This document shows, piece after piece, positions 42,979 through 51,233 of a stretch of 64,000 nucleotides of DNA (positions within the stretch are counted from its first letter, which is position 1; each line of letters begins with the position of its first letter). Made by a program: the position numbers and the translations under genes. Under the pieces are notes generated by a model. It was not told the DNA's origin. It worked only from the letters and a program-made list of their open reading frames with translations, and ran no database searches. The DNA is from Bacteroidota bacterium (GTDB taxonomy: Bacteria > Bacteroidota > Bacteroidia > Flavobacteriales > Flavobacteriaceae). The DNA lies in NCBI GenBank assembly GCA_023434025.1, contig JAEYTL010000054.1, forward strand, positions 124,001 to 188,000, in the 5' to 3' direction.

Positions 42979-44304
42979 ATGAGTTATTTAGATAATCTAT
43001 TGTTTGCCATCATTTTAGCATCAGGCTTTGGTTATTTTGCCATAAATGTTAAAAAGCTGATCCGAAATATAAAACTTGGTCAGGATGTTAACCGCAAAGA
43101 TAATTCATCTGAACGATGGAAAAACATGACCATGATTGCCCTTGGACAGTCTAAAATGGTTAAACGACCCATCGCGGGAATACTGCATATCGTTGTTTAT
43201 ATCGGTTTTATCATTATCAACCTTGAATTGTTGGAAATCATTATCGATGGCCTGTTCGGTACACACCGGGTGTTTTCATTCATGGGTAGTTTTTATAATG
43301 TTTTGATTGCTTCTTTTGAAATCCTGGCTGTTTTGGTGATCATAGCGGTCATTGCCTTTTGGGTAAGAAGGAATATCATCAAGATCAAACGTTTTGTAAA
43401 TTCAGATATGAAAGCGTGGCCTAAGAGTGATGCCAATTATATCTTGTATTTCGAAATTGTTCTGATGTCTTTGTTTTTGATCATGAATGCTTCCGATTAC
43501 TGGTTGCAGCAAATGGAAGTAAATCATTATCATGAAGCCGGAAGTTTTCCGGTTAGTCAGTTTATTGCCCCTGTTTTCAACGGGTTGTCTGAAGGTGTTG
43601 TGATCGTGATTGAACGGGCTGCCTGGTGGTTGCATATTTGTGGTATTTTGGTCTTCCTCAATTATTTGTATTATTCTAAACACTTGCATATTCTGTTAGC
43701 TTTTCCAAACACTTATTTTGCAGATTTAAACCCGAAAGGAAAATTTGATAACCTGGAAAGTGTTACCAACGAAGTAAAACTGATGCTTGATCCTGCTGCC
43801 GATCCGTTTGCCACTCCGGCAAACCCCGATGCGGTTCCGGCTAAATTCGGAGCCAGCGACGTACAGGACCTCAATTGGGTTCAGTTGCTCAATGCCTATA
43901 CATGTACCGAATGCGGAAGGTGTACATCGTCATGCCCGGCCAATCAAACCGGTAAGAAATTATCGCCGCGTAAAATTATGATGGATACCAGAGACCGTCT
44001 GGAAGAAGTAGGCAAAAATATTGATGCGAATAAAGGCATTTTTGTTCCGGATAATAAGTCTTTGTTAAATGATTACATTACACCGGAGGAACTTTGGGCA
44101 TGTACTTCCTGTAATGCCTGTGTGGAAGAATGTCCGGTAAACATCAGTCCGTTATCAATCATTATGGATATGAGAAGGTACTTGGTGATGGAGCAAAGTG
44201 CGGCACCCATGTCGTTGAATGCCATGATGACCAATATTGAAAACAATGGTGCTCCGTGGCAATATAACCAGATGGATCGCCTGAACTGGAAAGACGAAAA
44301 TTAA
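42979..44304 (+). CDS. Membrane (Fe-S)-binding protein, heterodisulfide-reductase/lactate-oxidase-like
   Basis: 441 residues. About five hydrophobic segments in the first ~245 residues resemble the NarI/DsrM-type cytochrome b domain. A cytoplasmic ferredoxin-like domain carries CTECGRCTSSCP (C309 onward) and CTSCNACVEECP (C375 onward), enough for two [4Fe-4S] clusters. It probably moves electrons between quinone and a soluble partner, namely the CCG-type Fe-S protein at 44924. A small HAD gene separates the two. Confidence 0.88.
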   Translation: MSYLDNLLFAIILASGFGYFAINVKKLIRNIKLGQDVNRKDNSSERWKNMTMIALGQSKMVKRPIAGILHIVVYIGFIIINLELLEIIIDGLFGTHRVFSFMGSFYNVLIASFEILAVLVIIAVIAFWVRRNIIKIKRFVNSDMKAWPKSDANYILYFEIVLMSLFLIMNASDYWLQQMEVNHYHEAGSFPVSQFIAPVFNGLSEGVVIVIERAAWWLHICGILVFLNYLYYSKHLHILLAFPNTYFADLNPKGKFDNLESVTNEVKLMLDPAADPFATPANPDAVPAKFGASDVQDLNWVQLLNAYTCTECGRCTSSCPANQTGKKLSPRKIMMDTRDRLEEVGKNIDANKGIFVPDNKSLLNDYITPEELWACTSCNACVEECPVNISPLSIIMDMRRYLVMEQSAAPMSLNAMMTNIENNGAPWQYNQMDRLNWKDEN

Positions 44305-44384
44305 TATATAAACCAAACAAATTCCCATATATGTGAGGCTTGGGGAGGTGTTTAATGAATGCGAAACTAACCTGAAATTAAAAA

Positions 44385-44831
44385 ATGAAAGCGGAAGACA
44401 TTGAAAAGAAGTTACAGACCGTAACTGAAAACGGACAACATTTAAGCCCTGTTTTACCTCACGGGATTAAAAATTATTTAATTGATATTGACGGTACCAT
44501 CTGTGATGATATTCCGAACGAAGAGCCGGAAAGAATGCTCACGGCAGAAGTATATCCGGATGCCTTAAAAACCTTGAATAAATGGTATGATGAAGGACAT
44601 ATTATCTTCTTTTTTACCTCAAGAACGGAAGCCCACAGGGAATATACCGAAATCTGGCTTAAAAAGCATGGATTTAAATACCATGGCATGGTGATGGGCA
44701 AACCAAGAGGAGGAAATTATCATTGGATTGACAATCACTTAGTAAAAGCTACCCGTTACAGGGGTAAATTTACCGATCTGGTTGAAAAAGAAGTAACCAT
44801 TCAGGTTTTTGATGACGAACATCATGAATAA
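44385..44831 (+). CDS. HAD-superfamily small phosphatase-like protein
   Basis: 148 residues. HAD motif I is DIDGTICDD with the nucleophile pair Asp34 and Asp36; motif II is FFFTSRT; the Lys and acidic motifs follow less clearly in KPRGGNYHWIDNH. Substrate is unknown; similar proteins are sometimes labelled phosphoheptose isomerase, for which I see no support. It lies between two Fe-S genes and may be cotranscribed with them. Confidence 0.75.
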   Translation: MKAEDIEKKLQTVTENGQHLSPVLPHGIKNYLIDIDGTICDDIPNEEPERMLTAEVYPDALKTLNKWYDEGHIIFFFTSRTEAHREYTEIWLKKHGFKYHGMVMGKPRGGNYHWIDNHLVKATRYRGKFTDLVEKEVTIQVFDDEHHE

Positions 44832-44847
44832 ATTTACGATGATTAAT

Positions 44848-44896
44848 TGATTAGATTTTTGGTTATCAAATAATCTGACGATCTAAAATCTAATCA
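44848..44896. repeat. Inverted repeat between HAD and Fe-S genes
   Basis: TGATTAGATTTT (44848-44859) and AAAATCTAATCA (44885-44896) are perfect 12-base arms with a 25-base loop in a 92-base spacer. It may lower read-through or protect the upstream mRNA end. Confidence 0.5.
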
Positions 44897-44923
44897 GCAG
44901 GAAATCCAACAATCTTAAAAAAA

Positions 44924-45715
44924 ATGACAGAAAATCTAACCGTGCCAACCATGGCAGAAATGATGGCTCAAGGCAAACAACCCGAAGTATTATTTTGGGT
45001 AGGTTGTGCAGGCAGTTTTGACGACAGGGCAAAAAAAATCACCAAAGCATTTGTGCGTATTCTAAACCGTGCCAAGGTAGAATTTGCTGTTTTGGGAACC
45101 GAGGAAAGCTGTACCGGAGATCCAGCCAAACGGGCAGGAAACGAGTTTTTATTCCAAATGCAGGCCATGATGAACATTCAGGTAATGGACGCTTATGAAG
45201 TAAAAAAAGTGGTTACGGCCTGTCCGCACTGTTTCAATACGATTAAAAATGAATACCCGGAATTAGGCGGAAAATATGAAGTGGTTCACCATACCCAGTT
45301 TTTAAAATCCTTGTTGGATGACGGACGTCTGACTATTGAAGGCGGGCAGTTTAAAGGAAAAAGAATTACATTCCATGATCCGTGTTACCTGGGGAGAGCT
45401 AATAATATATATGAAGCACCCCGTGATTTAATAGAAAAATTAGATGTTGAATTGGTCGAAATGAAACGTTCACGTGCCAACGGATTATGCTGCGGAGCAG
45501 GAGGAGCACAAATGTTTAAAGATGCAGAACCCGGAAATAAAGAAGTTTTTATTGAACGAACCGAAGATGCATTAGAAACAAAACCGGATATTATTGCCGC
45601 AGGCTGTCCCTTTTGCAATACAATGATGACCGACGGTGTAAAAAACAAAGAAAAAGAAGGCTCAATAAAAGTCATGGACGTGGCTGAGTTGATTGCAAAT
45701 GCTCAAGATTTATAA
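44924..45715 (+). CDS. CCG-type (Fe-S)-binding protein (HdrB/GlpC/LutA-like)
   Basis: 263 residues with two cysteine-rich CCG-type repeats. The first has WVGCAGSF and ACPHCFNTIK, the second HDPCYLGR and GLCCGAGGAQM (CC near 189-190), plus AGCPFCNTMM. These domains bind [4Fe-4S] or noncubane clusters and handle disulfide or quinone electron transfer. It probably pairs with the membrane protein at 42979. Electron donor and acceptor are not known. Confidence 0.88.
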   Translation: MTENLTVPTMAEMMAQGKQPEVLFWVGCAGSFDDRAKKITKAFVRILNRAKVEFAVLGTEESCTGDPAKRAGNEFLFQMQAMMNIQVMDAYEVKKVVTACPHCFNTIKNEYPELGGKYEVVHHTQFLKSLLDDGRLTIEGGQFKGKRITFHDPCYLGRANNIYEAPRDLIEKLDVELVEMKRSRANGLCCGAGGAQMFKDAEPGNKEVFIERTEDALETKPDIIAAGCPFCNTMMTDGVKNKEKEGSIKVMDVAELIANAQDL

Positions 45716-45791
45716 TTATACAGGCAGCGGATATCCGGAAAAAGGTATTTTTTAACCATTCCACAATCAATTGCTCTTAATCCTCAAAAAA

Positions 45792-46274
45792 ATGTACATT
45801 CCATTTGAAAATCTTCCCGAAGAATCCAGGATATGGATTTATCAGTCCAGCCGAAAGTTTTCGGACGAAGAAATCACTGAAATAGAAAATGAGCTGAAAT
45901 CTTTTATAGAAGATTGGGCTGCTCATGGCACTTCATTAGAAGCTTCTTTCATTACAAAATACAACCGGTTCATCATCATTGCCGTTAATCAGGAAGTACA
46001 GCAGGCAACCGGTTGCTCTATTGACAAATCGGTTGAGTTTATTCAGTCACTGGAACAGAAATACAAAGTTGATTTGTTAGACAAAATGAATGTAACCTAC
46101 AAACAAGGTGAATTTATCACCCACAAATCGCTTTTAGACTTTAAACGGATGGCTAAAGAGAAAGCTGTTTCTGCCCATACAATTGTTTTTAATAACCTGG
46201 TCAATACCATTGAAGAGTGGAAAGAAAGTTGGGAAGTTCCGGCAGAAGACAGCTGGCACAGCCGGTTCTTTTAA
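45792..46274 (+). CDS. Conserved flavobacterial protein, often misnamed ABC transporter ATPase
   Basis: 160 residues from the ATG at 45792 (MYIPFENLPEESRIWIYQS). An earlier in-frame TTG or ATG adds a short unconserved stretch. The protein contains RKFSDEEITEIE, DWAAHGTSLEASF and ends DSWHSRFF. I recall close Flavobacterium relatives labelled ABC transporter ATPase, yet no Walker A, signature or Walker B is visible, so the name is unsupported. It follows the Fe-S gene by 76 bases. Confidence 0.8.
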   Translation: MYIPFENLPEESRIWIYQSSRKFSDEEITEIENELKSFIEDWAAHGTSLEASFITKYNRFIIIAVNQEVQQATGCSIDKSVEFIQSLEQKYKVDLLDKMNVTYKQGEFITHKSLLDFKRMAKEKAVSAHTIVFNNLVNTIEEWKESWEVPAEDSWHSRFF

Positions 46275-46400
46275 AACGTTTTAATGCATTGGCTAAGTCC
46301 TTGTTCTTAGTATTTATAACCCGTTTTAAGTCAATTTTATGACCATTCGGCAAACCAAGGCATCAAATTTGATAGGTATCCAAAGAGAAAAGCAATTTTT

Positions 46401-49400
46401 ATGAATTCCAAATTTATTCGTATAATTCCGTTATTACTTCTTCTGATTGTGGTGGTCAATTGTGCGACCAACAAAATCAGAAAAAAACCGTTGGCTAAAA
46501 CGAAAACGGAAATTATTAGAACAGATTCTGCAGTCATGTTAAAAGAGGAGTTTCCAATCTTTGACTATCAGGTTGCAGTCACCGGCGAAAAAAAATGGGT
46601 TGACAGTGTTTATCAGTCACTCACACTAGAGGAAAAAATCGGCCAGCTTTTTATGGTTGCGGCTTATTCAAACAAAGACTCTACTCATATCAAAGCTTTG
46701 GATAAATTAATCACAGAACAAAAAATAGGGGGATTGATTTTTTTTCAGGGCGGACCCGTCAGACAAGCCCGAATGACCAACCGCTTTCAGAAATTGACAA
46801 AAACACCTTTATTTATAGGTATTGATGCCGAATGGGGAGTAAGTATGCGGCTGGATTCTGTAAACCGTTTTCCCTGGAACATGACCTTAGGGGCTGTTCA
46901 GGACTTAAAACTGATTGAAGAGACCGGAAAACAAATGGCACTTCAATCCAGAAAATTGGGCGTACATTTTAACTTTGCACCGGTATTGGACATTAATACA
47001 AATCCCAAAAATCCAATTATTGGCAATCGTTCTTTCGGAGAAGATAAGGAAAAAGTTACAGAGCGGGCTTTGGCTTTGATGACAGGACTTCAAAACAACG
47101 GTATTTTTGCTACCGGAAAGCATTTTCCGGGTCATGGTGCCACAGAAACAGATTCACATTATACATTGCCGGTAGTTAATTTTTCGCAGGAACACATTCG
47201 CAATATCGAATTGTATCCTTATAAAAAACTCATCAATAGAGGTTTGGCCAGTGTGATGGTCGCTCATTTGGAGGTACCGGTTTTTGAAACGCGAAAAGGT
47301 TATCCGTCATCTATCTCCAATGCTATTGTAACGGACTTACTGAAGGAAGAATTAAATTTCAAAGGATTGATTTTTACCGATGCACTGAATATGAAAGGAG
47401 CCAGTAATTTCAAAAGTCCGGGAGATATAGATCTGGCAGCTTTTCAGGCCGGAAATGATATTTTACTTTTTCCGGAAAATGTGCCTGTAGCCATTCAAAA
47501 AATAAAAGAAGCGTATGAGCAGCAACTGATTACCGAAGAACGATTAGCACATTCGGTAAAAAAGATTTTACAGTATAAATACAAAGCCGGTTTAAATCAG
47601 CTTAAACCAATTGATGTTCAGCGTCTCGCAGTATCGCTCAATACTCCGGAAATGGAAGCTTTGCAATACAGGCTGTATGAAAATATTGTAACCGTTGTTC
47701 GCAATAAAGCGGCTGTTATTCCGGTTAAAAACCTTGAAAAAGATAAAATTGCCTATGTTAAATTAGGAGATGACAGCAACGGTGTGTTTTTAGAAATGCT
47801 TAAAAATTACGGAGAGGTAACAGAAGTTTCCAACATAAATCTCGATTCGCTTTTAACCGATTTGACCGACTATAACAAGGTGATTATCGGCTATCACAAA
47901 GCTGATGGAGCATGGAAAAAACATGATTTTTCTGCAGAAGAGATTCGATGGATCACTGAAATAGCCAAACGTAAAAAAGTCATTTTAAGCAGTTTTGTAA
48001 AGCCTTACGCCCTGAGTGCAATTCCTTCTTTCGAGGATATTGACGGGGTAGTGGTGGCATATCAGAATAATGAAATGGCTCAAACAGCTGTCGCTCAGTT
48101 GATTTTCGGAGCTATTACTGCTAAAGGGAAATTACCCGTTTCGATTAACGAAGAATTCAAGGTAAACCATGGGCTGTTGACCGAAAAAATCAATCGCCTG
48201 GGATTTACGCATCCGCAGAATGTAGGAATGGATCCGTTGGTTCTTCAAAAAATTGATGCCATTATGCAAAAGGCTATTCGCGAAAAAATGACACCGGGTG
48301 GTCAGATCCTGGTAGCCCGAAAAGGAAAGGTTATTTATCAGAAAGCATTTGGCTTTCATACATATGAAAACCAGGTTGCTGTTAAAAATTCAGATATCTA
48401 TGATGTGGCTTCTTTAACCAAGATTGTCTCTACATTGCCCAGTATAATGCAGTTATATGATAAGAAGAAGGTCACTTTAGAGTCGAGATTAGGCGATATG
48501 CTTCCTGTTTTCAGAGGAACGGATAAAGAAAATATCAGTTTTAAAGAATTAATGTCGCATTATGCCCGCTTACAGCCCTGGGTTCCGTTTTATAAACAGA
48601 CACTCAATGCAGATAAAAAACCTTCGGATAAATACTACAGAAAATCATTCAGTGTTGATTTTCCTTATCAGGTGGCCGAAAATTTATATTTAAGAAAAGA
48701 TTACCAGGACACTATTCTGTCTGCAATTGCCGGCAGCAAATTACTGCCCAAGAAAGAATATAAATACAGTGATTTTACATTCATCATCCTGAAGCATTAT
48801 CTTGAAAAATCTACCGGAAAAACATTAGATGAATTAAGCGAAAAGAATTTTTACAGTAAAATAGGGGCAAACAATACCTTATATAATCCGTTGGAAAGGT
48901 TTGATATGAATATCATTCCGCCTACTGAAGAAGATACCTATTTTCGCTATCAAACCATTCAGGGCTATGTGCACGATATGACAGCAGCCATGGAAGGTGG
49001 TGTAGGTGGCCATGCCGGAATTTTTTCGAATTCGATGGATATGGCTAAAATCATGCAACTTTACCTTCAGAAAGGCAATTATGGCAATCAGCAGTTTTTT
49101 TCCGAAGATACTTTTGATGTTTTTAATACCTGTTATTATTGCCCGGAAGGAAACCGTCGGGGGATTGGATTTGACAAACCGCAACTGGGAAAAGCGGGGC
49201 CAACCTGTGGCTGTGTTTCGATGACGAGTTTTGGACATACCGGGTTTACAGGTACTATGGCATGGGCTGATCCGGAACAGGAATTGATTTATATCTTTTT
49301 ATCAAACAGAACCTATCCAAATGCAGATAAAAACCTGTTATCACAAAATAATATCAGAGAAGATATTCAGCAGGTGATATATGAGGCAATCATACGGGGT

Positions 49401-49406
49401 AACTGA
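46401..49406 (+). CDS. GH3 beta-N-acetylhexosaminidase fused to a class C beta-lactamase-like serine hydrolase
   Basis: 1001-residue lipoprotein (Cys near residue 21 in VVNCATNK). The GH3 catalytic half (about 70-420) has KHFPGHG (K240 onward), TDSHYTLP and the nucleophile Asp in IFTDALNMKGA, as in NagZ-like enzymes. After a GH3 C-domain, the second half (about 610-1000) has SLTK (Ser671 to Lys674), YSD and HTGFTG, the three motifs of class C beta-lactamase/esterases. Such fusions are known in Bacteroidetes and are thought to trim peptidoglycan fragments on the cell surface or in the periplasm. It is not evidence for drug resistance. Confidence 0.92.
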   Translation: MNSKFIRIIPLLLLLIVVVNCATNKIRKKPLAKTKTEIIRTDSAVMLKEEFPIFDYQVAVTGEKKWVDSVYQSLTLEEKIGQLFMVAAYSNKDSTHIKALDKLITEQKIGGLIFFQGGPVRQARMTNRFQKLTKTPLFIGIDAEWGVSMRLDSVNRFPWNMTLGAVQDLKLIEETGKQMALQSRKLGVHFNFAPVLDINTNPKNPIIGNRSFGEDKEKVTERALALMTGLQNNGIFATGKHFPGHGATETDSHYTLPVVNFSQEHIRNIELYPYKKLINRGLASVMVAHLEVPVFETRKGYPSSISNAIVTDLLKEELNFKGLIFTDALNMKGASNFKSPGDIDLAAFQAGNDILLFPENVPVAIQKIKEAYEQQLITEERLAHSVKKILQYKYKAGLNQLKPIDVQRLAVSLNTPEMEALQYRLYENIVTVVRNKAAVIPVKNLEKDKIAYVKLGDDSNGVFLEMLKNYGEVTEVSNINLDSLLTDLTDYNKVIIGYHKADGAWKKHDFSAEEIRWITEIAKRKKVILSSFVKPYALSAIPSFEDIDGVVVAYQNNEMAQTAVAQLIFGAITAKGKLPVSINEEFKVNHGLLTEKINRLGFTHPQNVGMDPLVLQKIDAIMQKAIREKMTPGGQILVARKGKVIYQKAFGFHTYENQVAVKNSDIYDVASLTKIVSTLPSIMQLYDKKKVTLESRLGDMLPVFRGTDKENISFKELMSHYARLQPWVPFYKQTLNADKKPSDKYYRKSFSVDFPYQVAENLYLRKDYQDTILSAIAGSKLLPKKEYKYSDFTFIILKHYLEKSTGKTLDELSEKNFYSKIGANNTLYNPLERFDMNIIPPTEEDTYFRYQTIQGYVHDMTAAMEGGVGGHAGIFSNSMDMAKIMQLYLQKGNYGNQQFFSEDTFDVFNTCYYCPEGNRRGIGFDKPQLGKAGPTCGCVSMTSFGHTGFTGTMAWADPEQELIYIFLSNRTYPNADKNLLSQNNIREDIQQVIYEAIIRGN

Positions 49407-49437
49407 TGATTTTCAAAAACTTTTACAAAAAAATAAT

Positions 49438-49456
49438 CCGCAAACAAACGTTGCGG
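49438..49456 (-). terminator. Terminator for the SRPBCC gene
   Basis: Minus strand CCGCAA-CGTTTGT-TTGCGG, followed by ATTATTTTTTT, is a good intrinsic terminator. A second hairpin, AACCC/GGGTT (49481-49497), lies between it and the stop codon at 49516. Confidence 0.7.
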
Positions 49457-49515
49457 AAAATGTTAGTTGAACTAATTTATAACCCAATTACAGGGTTGGT
49501 TCATTACATTTGAAA

Positions 49516-49908
49516 TTATAGTTTATACATATTGGTTGCCAGCGTTTCAATAAATTTTGAAATAGGACCTTTGATCATCATTGCCATCATCGGGTTAAAT
49601 TCCCCGTCAAAAACCAATTGCACTTCTGAACTGCTTTCAGATAACGAATGGATATTTCCGGTTAAGGTAAATGGCAATTTATCTGAAGCTGCTCCTAAAA
49701 CCACCTGACCGGGAGCGTTTTTTTCTTTCATTTTTAATTTAATCTCCGGCATTCCTTTTAAGCCGAAAATAAACGAATCTTCTCCGGTCACTTCAAATTT
49801 TGCAATACTGTCGGGCATTAATTTTTCAAAATTGCGGACATCGCTCAGTGATTCAAATAAATAATGAGCTGATTTTTCTACGGTAACTTTTGGACTTTCT
49901 AAATTCAT
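49516..49908 (-). CDS. SRPBCC family protein
   Basis: 130 residues of a helix-grip fold. KVTVEKSAHYLFESLSDVRNFEKLMPDS is the usual N-terminus. No catalytic residues are visible, so ligand binding is likely. I recall this family sitting beside pyrE in other flavobacteria; function unknown. It lies 70 bases downstream of pyrE and may be its operon partner. Confidence 0.85.
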   Translation of the reverse strand: MNLESPKVTVEKSAHYLFESLSDVRNFEKLMPDSIAKFEVTGEDSFIFGLKGMPEIKLKMKEKNAPGQVVLGAASDKLPFTLTGNIHSLSESSSEVQLVFDGEFNPMMAMMIKGPISKFIETLATNMYKL

Positions 49909-49978
49909 TTTTTTATCGGTTGGCTGTTATCGGTTAAGTATTATTTTTTATTTTCTGTTCTATTTATTTTTCTACACT

Positions 49979-50620
49979 TCAATAGCCCCAGGTAGATGGG
50001 CTTACCCGCCATTCCTGCAAGGTATGCTGTTCTTCTTCAGTGATGTATTTTTTGGCAACAGCCAATTCCAGTAAATTATCATAATTGGAAAGTGTGTGAA
50101 GTGTAACCTTCGCTTTTTTAAAGTTTTCAACCGAAACATCAAAACCGTAGGTAAAGATGGCCACCATGCCTTTAACATTGGCACCAGCCTCTTTTAAAGC
50201 TTCTACCGCAAGCAGGCTGCTGTTTCCGGTGCTGATTAAATCTTCTACCACAACCACATTCTGTCCTTTTTGCAGAAAACCTTCCACCTGGTTTTGCCGA
50301 CCGTGTTTTTTGGGTTCCGGTCTCACATATACAAAGGGCAGACCCATATATTCTGCCACAAGCATACCAATACCGATAGCTCCCGTGGCTACTCCGGCAA
50401 TCACATCAGGCTTTCCAAATTCTTTTTCAATGTGTTTAGAAAATTCTTCCCGGATGTAATTCCTGATCGGTGGAAATGAAAGTGTTACACGATTATCGCA
50501 ATAAATAGGCGATTTCCATCCCGAAGCCCATGTAAAAGGATTTTTAGGATTTAATTTAATTGCGTTTATTTGTAAAAGCAATTCGGCTGTTTTTTTAGCT
50601 GTATCTTTATTAAAAATCAT
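49979..50620 (-). CDS. pyrE: Orotate phosphoribosyltransferase
   Basis: Adds PRPP to orotate to give OMP in pyrimidine synthesis. 213 residues from the ATG at 50620 (MIFNKDTAKKTAELLL). The PRPP-binding motif VVVVEDLISTGNS is near 118-130 and the region GVATGAIGIG is also typical. An upstream in-frame start at 50653 lies within the -33 element of the predicted promoter and in the NUDIX gene, so it was rejected. The ATG is only 8 bases from the divergent NUDIX ATG. Confidence 0.95.
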   Translation of the reverse strand: MIFNKDTAKKTAELLLQINAIKLNPKNPFTWASGWKSPIYCDNRVTLSFPPIRNYIREEFSKHIEKEFGKPDVIAGVATGAIGIGMLVAEYMGLPFVYVRPEPKKHGRQNQVEGFLQKGQNVVVVEDLISTGNSSLLAVEALKEAGANVKGMVAIFTYGFDVSVENFKKAKVTLHTLSNYDNLLELAVAKKYITEEEQHTLQEWRVSPSTWGY

Positions 50621-50624
50621 AGTA

Positions 50625-50653
50625 CAAATGTATAAAGTTTTTGTGAACGACAA
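50625..50653 (-). promoter_or_regulatory. Promoter of pyrE, lying inside the start of the divergent NUDIX gene
   Basis: On the minus strand TTG (50651-50653), 18 bases, then TACATTTG (50625-50632). It ends five bases before the pyrE ATG, so the transcript would be leaderless or nearly so. It covers the ATG of the opposite gene (50628). Confidence 0.65.
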
Positions 50654-51233
50654 GCCACTTTTTTTGACAAATCAAATTCAAAAAGAAACCGATTTTCAGT
50701 TGTTTTTATTGGATAGTGTTGATATCAAACAACTTATCATAAAAATATTTAAAAATAAGGTAGATAAAGCTTTTTTGTATCACCCGGATGAGAAAGAAAT
50801 CCTGAAAAAATTAAAATCAAAAATTCCGGTTGAAAAAGCTGGAGGAGGCTTGGTTTACAACGATAAAAACGAAGTGCTATTCATTTTTAGGAACAAAAAA
50901 TGGGATTTACCAAAAGGCGGAATCGAAAAAGGAGAAGCAATTGAAGATACTGCCATTCGTGAAGTGGAAGAAGAAACCGGCGTAAAAGACTTAAAAATCG
51001 TCAGAAAGCTAAACAAAACCTATCATATTTTTAAACGAAACGGCCGTTATAAGCTGAAGATTACCCACTGGTTTGAAATGAAAACTTCTTTTTCAGGAAA
51101 AATGACAGGTCAGGCCGATGAAGGTATTGAAAAAGTAGAATGGGTTAAACAGGAAGCTATTCCGGCCTGTCTGACCAATTCGTATGAGAATATTAAATTA
51201 TTATTTGAAAAAGACTCTACTACCTTAATTTAA
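50628..51233 (+). CDS. NUDIX hydrolase
   Basis: 201 residues. The Nudix box starts at G97 (GGIEKGEAIEDTAIREVEEE) with the GX5EX7REUXEEXGU pattern intact, so it should be an active Mg-dependent diphosphohydrolase. The N-terminal ~65 residues form an extra domain of unknown use. The substrate is unknown. The end overlaps the M14 gene by 9 bases. Confidence 0.9.
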   Translation: MYKVFVNDKPLFLTNQIQKETDFQLFLLDSVDIKQLIIKIFKNKVDKAFLYHPDEKEILKKLKSKIPVEKAGGGLVYNDKNEVLFIFRNKKWDLPKGGIEKGEAIEDTAIREVEEETGVKDLKIVRKLNKTYHIFKRNGRYKLKITHWFEMKTSFSGKMTGQADEGIEKVEWVKQEAIPACLTNSYENIKLLFEKDSTTLI

